Source of the DNA: JAHECQ01 sp963775125
GTDB taxonomy: Bacteria > Actinomycetota > Acidimicrobiia > Acidimicrobiales > SZUA-35
Length of the DNA: 64,000 nt
Direction: 5' to 3'
Assembly: GCA_963775125.1 (NCBI GenBank)
Contig: CAVZHQ010000007.1
Coordinates: forward strand, 62,001-126,000
Position numbers and translations under genes: made by a program. Shown here piece by piece: positions 16,332-25,413 of the stretch. Below the pieces are notes generated by a model, which saw only the letters and a program-made list of their open reading frames with translations, did no database searches and was not told the origin of the DNA. The number at the start of each line of letters is the position of its first letter. Within the stretch, counting starts at the first letter, position 1.

Positions 16332-17916
16332 ATGCCGAATTACCTGTCACCCGGTGTCTATGTCGAAGAGCGGGATGCCGGTGCCCGACCGATCGAAGGA
16401 GTCGGCACGGCGGTCGCCGCCTTTGTCGGTCTGACGGCGAGGGGCCCGTTCAATCAGCCGACCCTGGTCACCAATTGGACGCAGTACATGACCACGTTCG
16501 GCGACTTCCTGCCCGGGGCCTACCTTCCGCTTGCGGTCTACTCCTTCTTCAACAACGGAGGCGGAAGCTGCTACGTGAGTCGAGTCGGTGGAGGCGGCGG
16601 CACCGACGCCGCGCCGGCGTCGGCGGCCGAGCTGACGAGCGGCAGCCAGGCCGGTCTCCCGACCTATCGGGTCAGCGCGTTGGCGGCCGGGGCCGCGGGC
16701 GACGAGATCACGGTGGAGATAACACCTACCGCCCCCGCATCGAAGGCCGAGGGCGAAGAGGCGGAAGCTGACGCGGCGACCCCAGACAGTTTTTCGCTCG
16801 TGGTGAAGCAAGGTGGCCGCGAGGCGGAGCGGTTCGACGACCTGGTTACCCGCCGCGGACGCACCAACGTCGTAACCGTCGTGAACGAACGGTCGCAACT
16901 GATCAACATCGAAGAGATCGGGTCGGCGAGCGTCGCCGATCGCCTCCCGGCCGCCGGCGAGGTCAGCCTGAGCGGCGGCACTGCCCTCGTCGCCGAGGAG
17001 GAAGTGGCCTCCGAGGAGCTGGTGGGTGATGCCAGCAGTCGGACCGGGCTCGGCGGCTTGGAAGCAATCGACGGAATCACCATGGTGGCCGTCCCGGACC
17101 TGATGTCCGCCTATCGCGCCGGCCACATCGATCTCGAAGGAGTGCAGATCGTCCAACAGGCGATGATCGATCACTGTGAGAACATGGGCGACCGCATTGC
17201 CATTCTGGACCCGCCTCCCGGGCTGAACGCCCAACAGATCAAGGACTGGCGCGTCGAGAAGACGGGGTACGACTCGAAGTTCGCCGCGCTCTACTGGCCC
17301 TGGGTGAAGGTCTTCGACCCCAGTACCGGACGAGCAGAGTTCATTCCGCCGAGCGGTGCCATGGCCGGCATCTGGGGCCGCAACGATGACACACGCGGCG
17401 TGCACAAGGCCCCGGCGAACGAGGTCGTGCGCGGCGCGATCGATGTCGAACTCGTCATCACCCGCCGGGAGCACGACCAGCTGAATCCCGAAGGGATCAA
17501 CGTGATCCGGTCGTTCCCCGGTCGGGGGATCCGGGTGTGGGGTGCGCGCACCTTGTCGAGCGACCCGGCGTGGCGCTACCTCAATGTTCGGCGGCTGTTC
17601 AACTACATGGAGTCGTCCATCATGGGCGGGACCCAGTGGGTCGTGTTCGAGCCGAACGACTTCGATCTCTGGCAACGAATCCGGAGAACCATCAACGGCT
17701 TCCTTCTCGGCATGTGGCGCGACGGTGCCCTGTTCGGAGCAACGCCCGATCAGGCCTACTACGTCAAGTGCGACAGCGAGACCAACCCCCCCGATGTGGT
17801 CGATCGCGGGACAGGTGATCGTCGAGATCGGTGTCTGCCCGGTCAAGCCGGCCGAATTCGTCATCTTCCGGCTCTCGCAATTCTCCGGCGGTGGCGAGGC
17901 CGAAGTCGCGGAATAG
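16332..17916 (+). CDS. Contractile tail sheath protein (Afp2-4-like), C-terminal frameshift
   Basis: The ATG at 16332 is preceded by AGCGAGG and gives the canonical sheath N-terminus PNYLSPGVYVEERDAGARPI. The upstream in-frame ATG at 16269 is unlikely. An acidic, Ala-rich inserted domain spans about residues 85-200, and the core resumes with LGGLEAIDGITMVAVPDLMS. Conserved sheath elements follow: TRGVHKAPANE, GINVIRSFPGRGIRVWGART, RRLFNYMESSI and RDGALFGATPDQAYYVKCD. At 17805 one extra C shifts the frame. The next frame continues exactly as expected with AGQVIVEIGVCPVKPAEFVI and stops at 17916, giving a 527-residue protein. Without correction the C-terminal arm that links sheath subunits would be lost. 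Confidence 0.92.
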
Positions 17917-17969
17917 AGCGCCGACTGCTCCGTAGTTGACGCGTCTGTTCACCATCGAAAGGAATCGAA

Positions 17970-18410
17970 ATGCCAGAGGTACAAGTGCTAGCGGGCTTCA
18001 GCTTCAAGATCGAGGTGGGAGGCCAAGTAATCGCCGAGTTCAAGGAGGTGAGTGGCCTGGAGACTGCCGTAGAGGTCATCACGCACGAGATCGTCACCCA
18101 GGAAGGCCGTCACATGATCAGAAAGGTCCCTGGTCGACGACTGACCGGGGATATCACGTGCAAGCGCGGCTTGAGCGCCGACAAACAGTGGTGGGACTGG
18201 CTCGGGAAGATCGACACCGGGATGCCCGAGAGACTGGACGGCTCCATCGTCATCTACGACAACGCAGGGGGTGAGCAGGCCCGGTTCAACTTCATGCAAG
18301 CGTGGCCATCGAGGGTCTCGATCAGCGGACTCAGCGCGAGCTCGAACGATGTCCTGATGGAAGAGGTCGTGCTCACCCACGAAGGCATCGAGATGCCGGG
18401 CACGACGTGA
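17970..18410 (+). CDS. Tail tube protein (Afp1/Afp5-like)
   Basis: This 146-residue protein starts at an ATG with AAAGGA upstream. It matches the T4 gp19-like tube family in length and layout: an opening strand FSFKIEVGGQVIAEFKEVSG, TAVEVITHEIVTQEGRH, the KVPGRRLTGDITCKRG region, then WWDWLGKID and a closing FMQAWPSRVSI...EEVVLTHEGIE. Tube subunits stack as hexamers inside the sheath. The gene follows the sheath by 53 bp and is joined two bases later to the next gene, consistent with one operon. Confidence 0.93.
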   Translation: MPEVQVLAGFSFKIEVGGQVIAEFKEVSGLETAVEVITHEIVTQEGRHMIRKVPGRRLTGDITCKRGLSADKQWWDWLGKIDTGMPERLDGSIVIYDNAGGEQARFNFMQAWPSRVSISGLSASSNDVLMEEVVLTHEGIEMPGTT

Positions 18411-18412
18411 CG

Positions 18413-18793
18413 ATGACCGACGAGCTGGTCACTGAATACCAGTTCGAGCTTCCTCGCGGCTACGTGGACAGCAGCGGCCAGGTGCATCGCACCGGGGTGA
18501 TGCGGCTGGCAACCGCCCGCGACGAGATCGTGCCGCTACGAGATCCCCGGGTTCGTGACAACGAGGCGTACCTGTCGGTCGTGCTGCTCAGCAGGGTGAT
18601 CACGAGGCTCGGCTCCATCACCGATGTGAACGCGGGTGTCGTCGAAGGCTTCTTCGCTCCCGACCTCGCCTTCCTCCAGGATCTCTACCGTCGGGTCAAT
18701 CAGGAAGGTCACACCCACGCTGCAGTGACCTGTCCACAGTGCAGTACCGAGTTCACGGTCGATGTGGCCGGTGGTTCCTCGGGGGGATCTTGA
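18413..18793 (+). CDS. eCIS small tail assembly protein (phage gp41-like)
   Basis: The ATG at 18413 lies two bases after the tube stop and gives 126 residues; an upstream extension would overlap the tube gene. The sequence TEYQFELPRGYVDSSGQVHR and RLGSITDVNAGVVEGFFAPDLAFLQDLY resembles the small conserved protein found after the tube in many eCIS loci. A CPQC pair near the end recalls half of a zinc ribbon. Its role is not established; the tube-to-baseplate position suggests an assembly chaperone. The TGA overlaps the TTG of the following gene. Confidence 0.75.
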   Translation: MTDELVTEYQFELPRGYVDSSGQVHRTGVMRLATARDEIVPLRDPRVRDNEAYLSVVLLSRVITRLGSITDVNAGVVEGFFAPDLAFLQDLYRRVNQEGHTHAAVTCPQCSTEFTVDVAGGSSGGS

Positions 18794-18957
18794 CGTACGC
18801 GGCCCAAGACTTGTTGGCCGAGGTCGCGTACCTGGGGGAGAGGCTGCACTGGTCGCTCGAATCGCTGCTCGGCCTCGAGCACGGTGATCGGCGACGATTT
18901 CTCGAGCTGGTGTTGGCTCGGGATCCCGACCACATCGCCGAACGAGACCGACGATGA
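18790..18957 (+). CDS. DUF6760-type small eCIS protein
   Basis: The 55-residue protein starts at a TTG that overlaps the previous stop (TTGA), with GGGGGGA just upstream as ribosome site. The pattern TYAAQDLLAEVAYLGERLHW and LLGLEHGDRRRFL is the typical short helical DUF6760 family that accompanies eCIS tube genes. Its stop overlaps the ATG of the next gene (ATGA). Function is unknown. The overlaps on both sides indicate coupled translation in stoichiometric amounts. Confidence 0.8.
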   Translation: MTYAAQDLLAEVAYLGERLHWSLESLLGLEHGDRRRFLELVLARDPDHIAERDRR

Positions 18958-21666
18958 TCGAGCATCTGATCGATCGCGTCCGACGACGTCGGATGGCAGC
19001 GACGGCGCCGGCGCCCCCGGTCCTGCAGTCCTCGAGATCGACGGAACCGTTGTCATGGAGGACGAGCGCACCGATGCCGGTGTCGAGTGAACGCCGCATG
19101 GGAACCCAGCAAGGCCTCGGATTCGTTCGGGGCCTTTCGACCAGGTCGACGCCGGCGGTTCTCCGTCCCATGTCCCACGAGGTGTCACGGACCGGACCGA
19201 TTGGCGTCGTCCGCAGCATTGCGGTGTTGGCGCAACCCGGAACCGGTGCCGGCCAAACCGGCTTCTCGATCCCGACTCCCTCGGCCGCCACCGACGGAGG
19301 TTGGTCCGACGTCGAGGTTCGGTCGGAGCAGCCGTTTCCCGAAGCGGGTCTTCGTCCGTCGACGGTCGGTGCCTCGCCGGCGACGCCCCTCGGCGCTCAC
19401 GTCGCCGTGGCCAGAAAGGTCCCGACCGTCGCCTCCGAAACCAGACCTCTGGTGCCGGCGACGCGACCCGAACTTCCCAAGCCGTTCGCCCGGCCCAGGC
19501 CGTTCGCAACCGAGGCCCGTCCGCCAGCTGCGTCGATGTCGTCGAATCAGCCCCTGGTCCCCGCCCGCTCCGTCATCCGGCCGGCGATCGGGATGATCGC
19601 GCGGCCCCTTGCCCCCACGACTGACCAAGTGAAGGCTCCCTCGCCGGGAAGGTCGACCGACCTGTCCCTGACGGTGCCCCCCATTTCGTCCGTAGCGGCA
19701 CCACCACGGCGATCCCTCGACGTACCGCAATCCATCGAAGTGCAGCAACCGCCGGCTGTACCGCAATCCATCGAAGTGCAGCAACGACTGGCTGGGCCGC
19801 AACCGCTGGAGGTTCCGCAATCGGTGGAAGCGCAGCGACTGCCCGAAAACGCCTCCGTCGCCGAGCGCGGATCGATCCCCGATCGTGAGCCGGGTTCGAT
19901 CGGTCTTGATGCCACAGGTCGGAGGGTCGGAATCGCGCCGCGCCACGGTCGAGGGAGCCTCGGTCCCTGTGCGTCAGCGACCCCTGCCCGTCACACGAGA
20001 AGCCGGAGTTCGAGCCGAGGAGCCCAGAGCCGTCGCCGCACCGGGCCAGACCCCGAGTCAAAGCCCGAGTCCGCCTCGGAAGCCGTTGAACCCGGTCGCG
20101 CCTTCGCCCGACCGAGTCGAACGGCGGGACCGGCCGACGACCTCGTTCCAGGCCGAGGTCGTCGCGTCGGCCCATGGCGCCGGAGCTGTGGACGGCGTCC
20201 CTGAACGTGGTGCCGATCGGGTGCCCGCCGATGGGGGCGCGACTCACGCGCCGTTGGTCGGCCGCTCGCCGTCACGACTGCGAGCCGTTCTGGCCAAGCC
20301 CCTTGCCCGGCGCCTGGAGGAGTCCCACCTGGAGTCGCCTCTCCGGCCCGTCGATTCCGCGGCCGTCGTCTCGTCGGTGCCTGTGCCTGAGGAGCGAGTC
20401 GGGATCGTGGTGTCGCGCGCAGACCAGGCTCCTCGCCCCTCGCAGTCGCCCTCGGTCGCACCTCCTGGAACGGCCAACCGGGTCGAGCGGCCGGCATCAA
20501 CGTCGGAGCAGCTCGTGCCCCGACCAGGCGACGGTGCGTCCTACAACCGCAACATCGGGACGCACCCACTCCCGCTCGGGAGTCGGGCTCGACTTCCACT
20601 GACCTCGGTGTTGTCTGCCGAATCGGCAACGCCGCACCCCGCACCAGAGCCGCTGCATCGCGACTGGTCTCCTTCGATCGTCGCCGGCTCCCGGAGGGCC
20701 GAGCCAGACCGTCCGGCGAGGTTGCTGGATCGTGTCCTCGGTCGGCTTCGACCATCAGTCGATCAGGATTCGACGCCGCACCGCCTCCCTCGGTCGACAC
20801 CGCCGATCGCGCCCGCCGCATCACCCCATCCCATCGCCGCCCGATTGCATGGCCTGCCGGTCGACAGGATGGCGAAGGAGACGCGATCCACACAGGCGCG
20901 ATCGACACAGACGCTGCCGACACAGACGCTGCCGACACAGGCGCTGTCGAAACAGACGCTGCCGGTCGACCGCACGTCCAAACCGACGACGGGCGCGACG
21001 GGGTTCAGTCAGGACCTGCCGAGCGGCCCAGCGATCGAGCCGGCGCCGGCGAGGCGGGAGTCGCCGGTCAAGCTTCGCAACCTCGAACCGGTTGATCGTG
21101 AGGCGTCGAAACCGGCGGCGCTCGCCAACGCCGTCACCGCCGCCACCACCGTTGCTGCCGGCGGGTCGCGACCGGTCCGAGCGATGCCCGCTCCGGAGGC
21201 TCGCCGACTGGGCATCGGTCGGCCGCTCCCGGTGTCTCGCAGCGCGGCGGTGGGTTCGTCCCGACCGGCAGGTCAGGCCACACCACTCCCAGCGAGTCGG
21301 TCGACCGGCGCCGTCGATGCGTCCGCTCCATCGATCGCCACCCCATTGGCCACTGCGCCATCGGCCTCGGTAGGGCCGACGCAGCGCCCCGACTCGGGGA
21401 TCGCGTCGGCCGCAACTCCGGCGAATGCGTCGCCGGCACCGGTCATTCAGCGCCTGGTCGAGGCGGCGAGAATGACGGCGAGCCCGTCGACCCGAGTGGA
21501 TCCGTCGCCGCGCGTCGATCGCTCGGCGCAGGTCGATCGCTCGCCAACTCAGGAGTCCTCGCCGGCGGGATCGTCTCGTTCGTCGGACGTCTCGTCGCCG
21601 CGACGAAGTCTGCGACTCGAGTTGCTCGACGAGTTCGAACGCAAGGGCACGCTATGCGACCTCTGA
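18954..21666 (+). CDS. Large disordered Pro/Ser/Arg-rich eCIS-associated protein (frameshifted)
   Basis: The ATG overlaps the DUF6760 stop. After a short basic helix (IEHLIDRVRRRR) the protein is low-complexity, rich in Pro, Ser, Arg, Ala and Val, with two tandem-repeat blocks. The first frame runs to 20204 and a second (phase +1) frame runs to 21666. Similar composition on both sides, and the fact that removal of one base somewhere around 19870-19990 restores a single 903-codon frame, suggest one gene. Near the C-terminus are APVIQRLVEAAR and a closing helix RLELLDEFERKG. It occupies a position where a tape-measure or scaffold protein could be encoded, but tape measures are usually helical. 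Its role is therefore open: ruler, cargo-loading scaffold or sheath-lumen filler. Confidence 0.65.
19722..19839 (+). repeat. In-frame repeats in the disordered protein
   Basis: A 28-bp sequence starting GTACCGCAATCCATCGAAG occurs identically at 19722 and 19758, with a diverged third copy at 19812. It encodes VPQSIEVQQ-type peptides. Confidence 0.9.
20890..20964 (+). repeat. 15-bp tandem repeat, five units, in the disordered protein
   Basis: Units of the form ACACAGACGCTGCCG run head to tail; two are identical and three differ by one to four bases. They encode Thr-Gln-Thr-Leu-Pro-like pentapeptides. The 15-bp period keeps the frame, so copy-number change would alter protein length in steps of five residues. 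Confidence 0.93.
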
Positions 21667-21699
21667 TCGGTGCCGCGTCCCCTCGAGGCCGGTGCGGCG

Positions 21700-22206
21700 A
21701 TGGCTGACCCCGGGATCGGCTACGTGTTCCGCGTTCGAATCGACGGGGTCGACCTCGGCGACTTCACGCGAGTCGAGGGGCTCGGGGCCCGCTACGACGT
21801 GACGCAGATCCGAGAAGGTGGGGAGAACAGCCACGTGCATCTTCTCCCCGGTCGGATCGAGTACGAGAACCTCCGGATCACCCGCCCGGTGGACGGCTCG
21901 TCGGCCGCGCTCGTTTCGTGGTTCGTCGAGTTCCAGGAACAGCTCCGATCGAACGGACACCTCAAACGGTCGACCGCGTCGGTGACCGCTGTCTCGCCGA
22001 GCGGAGCTGACGTCGCGTCCTGGTCGTTGGTCGGCGTCTTTCCGTCGAGCTACTCCGGTCCGATCATGGAGGCAGGTCATTCGAACGTGCTGGTCGAGAG
22101 CTTCGAGCTCGTCCACAACGGGTTCTGGTCCGCTGAGGGTCCGGGCGCGGTTGCTGGCACCGGGTCGAGCACTCCCCGGCGCGGCAATGGGTTGGGAGGG
22201 TACTGA
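21700..22206 (+). CDS. Second tail tube-like protein (Afp1/5 family)
   Basis: From the ATG at 21700 the protein has 168 residues; a GTG at 21670 would add ten. It shows the tube-family opening YVFRVRIDGVDLGDFTRVEG, then YDVTQIREGGENSHVHLLPG and a closing SSYSGPIMEAGHSNVLVESF. A Gly/Ser-rich tail follows that the main tube protein lacks. In Afp-like systems a second tube paralogue joins the tube to the baseplate hub. The stop overlaps the next ATG by one base (TGATG). Confidence 0.87.
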   Translation: MADPGIGYVFRVRIDGVDLGDFTRVEGLGARYDVTQIREGGENSHVHLLPGRIEYENLRITRPVDGSSAALVSWFVEFQEQLRSNGHLKRSTASVTAVSPSGADVASWSLVGVFPSSYSGPIMEAGHSNVLVESFELVHNGFWSAEGPGAVAGTGSSTPRRGNGLGGY

Positions 22207-22871
22207 TGCTGCAGAAGGCCGTCATCTTCGAGATCGGGACGCCGAGCCGGAAGGTCGAATTCCAGTTCAACCCGGAGACGATCCGTGTCTCCAAGAGTGC
22301 ATCGTGGATCGAGAATCGAACCCAGTCTTCACAGAACGGACCGGTCCGCCAGTTCGAGGGTGCGCGGCCGATCGATCTCACGCTGTCGATGACGCTCGAT
22401 GACACCGACGCAGGCGGAAGCAGCGTCGCCAACCGGGTGAATCTTCTGGTGGCGTGGACCAATCCCGACCAACGCGGCAGCAGCCGTCAGCCCGAGCCGC
22501 CCGAACTCGGCTTCGAGTGGGGCGAGTTCCGGTTGGGTGATTCCGGACGCTTCGTGTGCCACCTCGAGTCGGTGGACGTCGAATTCACCCTCTTCTCGTC
22601 CTCCGGGGTACCGCTTCGGGCGACGGCCACGACCCGATTGGTCGGCACCCGCAGCGTCAAGCGAGGACAGAACCCGACATCAGGCGGACTGCAGCCACTG
22701 CGGTCGACGGTCCTGATCCGAGGTGACGATCTGGCCGTCATCGCTCACCGGGAATACGGGAGCACCCGCTACTGGCGGGCAATCGCCGACCGTAACGGGA
22801 TCGACAATCCGTTCCGTCTGCCGTCCGGGCGTGAAGTCGTCCTACCCGAACCGGCCGAGTCGGGAATCTGA
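22206..22871 (+). CDS. LysM-domain baseplate protein (Afp7-like)
   Basis: The protein has 221 residues. Residues 1-150 form a beta-rich domain with FQFNPETIRVSKSASW, a signature of this eCIS family. Residues about 160-215 form a LysM domain (RGDDLAVIAHREYGSTRYWR, then NPFRLPSGREVVLPE). The protein corresponds to the T4 gp53-like hub component that bridges spike and tube; its LysM part here is structural rather than necessarily peptidoglycan-binding. It is encoded between the second tube and the spike, the usual order. Confidence 0.9.
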   Translation: MLQKAVIFEIGTPSRKVEFQFNPETIRVSKSASWIENRTQSSQNGPVRQFEGARPIDLTLSMTLDDTDAGGSSVANRVNLLVAWTNPDQRGSSRQPEPPELGFEWGEFRLGDSGRFVCHLESVDVEFTLFSSSGVPLRATATTRLVGTRSVKRGQNPTSGGLQPLRSTVLIRGDDLAVIAHREYGSTRYWRAIADRNGIDNPFRLPSGREVVLPEPAESGI

Positions 22872-22873
22872 CC

Positions 22874-24607
22874 ATGCCGCCGACGCTGCACGGGACCCTC
22901 CCCCTCGTCCGAATCGGTGGACGTCCGCTGGGCGAAGCATTCGCAGCCGACCTTACGTCCGTCGTGATCGAACTGAGCCTGAGCGCCGCCGGAATGTGCG
23001 TGATGACGTTCGCCGATCCCGGTCGAGATCTGCTCAACCGTCTGTCGGTTGCGTTCGGCGATGCCGTCGCCGTCGATGCGACTCCTGTCGAATCGAACGA
23101 GACGTCGGGGCTCTTTCGCGGCAAGGTGTACGGGCTCGACATCGACTTCAACGAGGGGGGCAGCTTCGTTCTTGTTCGGGCCTACGACTCCAGTTTTCCG
23201 CTCCGTCAGGTTCGCCACAGCCGCGTCTTCCAGAACGTGACCGACGGAGATGTCCTTCGAACGCTCGCTGGTGAGGAGGGCGTTCCGGCCGCGGTAGGAG
23301 GGGACGCCAACCGAGTTGTCCACGAGCACCTCACCATGACGAACGAGACCCCGTGGGATTTTCTTGTTCGACGAGCCCTCTCCGCCAACTGCATCCTCTA
23401 CATGGCCGAGGGGAAGCTGACGATGAGCCCGTTCCCCAACGGCACGTCAGCGCCGACCCCTGGTGACCATGAGAGCACCGATTGGCGCCAACTCGTCCCC
23501 GGGCACAACCTTCGACACCTCCACCTACGTCAGTCCGCGGCACAGCAGTTCGAGTCGGTCGAGGCCCGCGGGTGGGACCCCCAGCAGAAGCGGGCGCTGG
23601 TCGGGACCGCTCCGACCAGTTCGGTCGGAGCGTCGCCCTTCACCTCGGCGGCCGACTTGGGCCGAAGGCACGGCGGAGGGACCCGAGTGACGAGCGCCCC
23701 GGGCGAGAGCCAGCAGGCGGGCTGTGATCTGTTGGCCAAATCGCTCGCTGACCGTGTTGGCAGCACCCATGTCTATGGTGAGGGTGAGGCCATTGGGGAT
23801 CCCCGACTTGTTGCCGGAGTCGCGGTGTCGATCGGCCAAGCGGCCGCCTTCAAGGGGAAGTATGTGCTGAGCACCACTCGCCATGTCTTCGGGGAAGGCG
23901 GGTATCGCACCGAGTTCACCATCTCGGGCGCGCACGACCGGTCGGTCTTCGGTCTCCTTGCGGCCAAATCGATCGACGTCTTTCCCGGGGTCTACCCGGC
24001 GTTGGTGTCGAACAACGACGACCCGGAGAAGTTGGGCCGCGTCCGGCTCAGGTTCGCCTGGCTCGATGAGAAGTTCGAGAGCGGATGGGCCAGGGTGATG
24101 ACGATTGGCGGTGGTCGCGAAACCGGTCTGCAGTGGCCACCGGAGATCGATGACGAGGTGCTGGTCGCGTTCACCGGCGGCGATCCCGCGAATCCAGTGG
24201 TGCTCGGCGGCATGCACAACGGCATCGACAAGCCGCCGGAGCGCCAGCCGATCGACACGAGTAACGGCTCGGTCGCGACACGAGTGATGCAGACTCGGCT
24301 CGGTCATCGCCTGGTCTTCTCCGACAAGAACGGCGCGGAGCATATTCTCCTCGAGACCGCCGATCACAAGGTGAGTGTTCAGCTCGATCAGTCGGGCAGA
24401 GAAGTCACCATCACCTCGAGCGGGGCGGTGAACGTCGTGGCCAAGGGCAATGTGCAAGTCAAGGCCGATGGCAAGATCGATCTCGAGTCGAAGGGAAACA
24501 TCACGCTGAAGGCCGACGGCAGCGGGACGATCAGCGCGATGACCGGACTCAAGATCGAAAGCAACGGTCAGGTCGAAATCAAGGGCACGCAGATCAAGCT
24601 GAATTGA
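22874..24607 (+). CDS. VgrG-like spike protein (Afp8-like)
   Basis: The 577-residue protein is a gp27-gp5 fusion. The N-terminal about 350 residues are the hub domains, with FRGKVYGLDIDFNEGGSFVL and VHEHLTMTNETPWDFLVRRA. The OB-fold (about 365-455) has FPGVYPALVSNNDDPEKLGR, RVRLRF and the classic GLQWPPEIDDEVLVAFTGGD. The C-terminus is a repetitive beta-helix needle (VKADGKIDLESKGNITLK). No extra effector domain is attached. It begins two bases after the LysM gene and is followed by the PAAR-like tip protein. Confidence 0.94.
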   Translation: MPPTLHGTLPLVRIGGRPLGEAFAADLTSVVIELSLSAAGMCVMTFADPGRDLLNRLSVAFGDAVAVDATPVESNETSGLFRGKVYGLDIDFNEGGSFVLVRAYDSSFPLRQVRHSRVFQNVTDGDVLRTLAGEEGVPAAVGGDANRVVHEHLTMTNETPWDFLVRRALSANCILYMAEGKLTMSPFPNGTSAPTPGDHESTDWRQLVPGHNLRHLHLRQSAAQQFESVEARGWDPQQKRALVGTAPTSSVGASPFTSAADLGRRHGGGTRVTSAPGESQQAGCDLLAKSLADRVGSTHVYGEGEAIGDPRLVAGVAVSIGQAAAFKGKYVLSTTRHVFGEGGYRTEFTISGAHDRSVFGLLAAKSIDVFPGVYPALVSNNDDPEKLGRVRLRFAWLDEKFESGWARVMTIGGGRETGLQWPPEIDDEVLVAFTGGDPANPVVLGGMHNGIDKPPERQPIDTSNGSVATRVMQTRLGHRLVFSDKNGAEHILLETADHKVSVQLDQSGREVTITSSGAVNVVAKGNVQVKADGKIDLESKGNITLKADGSGTISAMTGLKIESNGQVEIKGTQIKLN

Positions 24608-24616
24608 GGTGAAGGG

Positions 24617-25006
24617 GTGTCAAGACCTGCAGTCGTCATGAACGACCGGATCATGGGTCAATGTGCGATCCATCTGATGCCAGGGCCTCTCGGCGCGCCC
24701 GTCCCGTCGCCGCCGCTGCCCTTCTCCGCACCACTTGTGATGGGGTTGGCGACGACGGTGCTCATCGCGGGCAAAGCGGCTGCCGTGCAGGGATCGTCCG
24801 GCATGAACACACCTCCCCATTCCGGCCTCCATCCGAGCGACCCCAACATGGCTCCTCCCTCTCAGCAGGGCCGCGTCCTGATGGGGAGCACCAGCGTCCT
24901 CATCGAGGGAAAGGGCGCCGCGTACTCCGGTTGCCAGGTCGCTCTGTGCAACATGCTGCCCGGAACGATCCAGGGTTCCGCCGCGACCGTGCTGATCGGA
25001 GCGTGA
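24617..25006 (+). CDS. PAAR-like spike tip protein (Afp10-like)
   Basis: The protein has 129 residues from a GTG at 24617; an ATG at 24650 is an alternative. The repeated Gly-rich pattern GPLGAPVPSPPLPFSAPLV, TTVLIAGKAAAVQGS and STSVLIEGKGAAYSG followed by GTIQGSAATVLIGA is typical of the PAAR-like cone that sharpens the spike in eCIS. Cys and His residues (CAIH, HSGLH, CQVALC) could coordinate the tip metal. No toxin extension is present. Confidence 0.85.
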   Translation: MSRPAVVMNDRIMGQCAIHLMPGPLGAPVPSPPLPFSAPLVMGLATTVLIAGKAAAVQGSSGMNTPPHSGLHPSDPNMAPPSQQGRVLMGSTSVLIEGKGAAYSGCQVALCNMLPGTIQGSAATVLIGA

Positions 25007-25008
25007 CC

Positions 25009-25413
25009 ATGGAGTCCCAGGCATTCATCGGCCGGGGTTGGAGCTTCCCCGTGAGCGCGAACGGAGTGGGTGGTATCGCAACGGTGGGTGGTGTCGAAGA
25101 GGTGGAGCAGGCCATGTTCCTGATCCTGGCCACGACACCAGGTGAGCGACCGATGCGCCCCGAATTCGGCTGCCCGCTCATCGACTACGTGTTCGCTCCC
25201 ATCGAACCGGCGACACTCGGCCAACTCGGGTTCGAGGTCGAGCAGGCGCTCGGACGATGGGAGCCCAGGATCATCGTCGATGAAGTCACCGTCACGCCCG
25301 ACAGCGAGGCGGGTGTCCTCCTGATCTCCATCGACTACTCGATACGCGACAGCTACGACCGGCGGAACCTGGTCTTCCCGTTCTACGTGATCCCGAACGA
25401 GGCCTCGCCATGA
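25009..25413 (+). CDS. gp25-like baseplate wedge protein (Afp9-like)
   Basis: The ATG at 25009 gives 134 residues. The family core is clear: GIATVGGVEEVEQAMFLILA, TTPGERPMRPEFGCPLIDYV and RRNLVFPFYV. T4 gp25 homologues nucleate sheath polymerisation at the baseplate. The stop codon overlaps the next start as ATGA. Confidence 0.92.
   Translation: MESQAFIGRGWSFPVSANGVGGIATVGGVEEVEQAMFLILATTPGERPMRPEFGCPLIDYVFAPIEPATLGQLGFEVEQALGRWEPRIIVDEVTVTPDSEAGVLLISIDYSIRDSYDRRNLVFPFYVIPNEASP

Noticed and set aside
16347..17864. A 505-codon minus-strand open frame
   Set aside because: It is the antisense shadow of the sheath gene, whose plus-strand frame matches the sheath family throughout.
20890..20964. 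Possible CRISPR array
   Set aside because: The 15-bp units are contiguous, without spacers, and encode in-frame peptide repeats.
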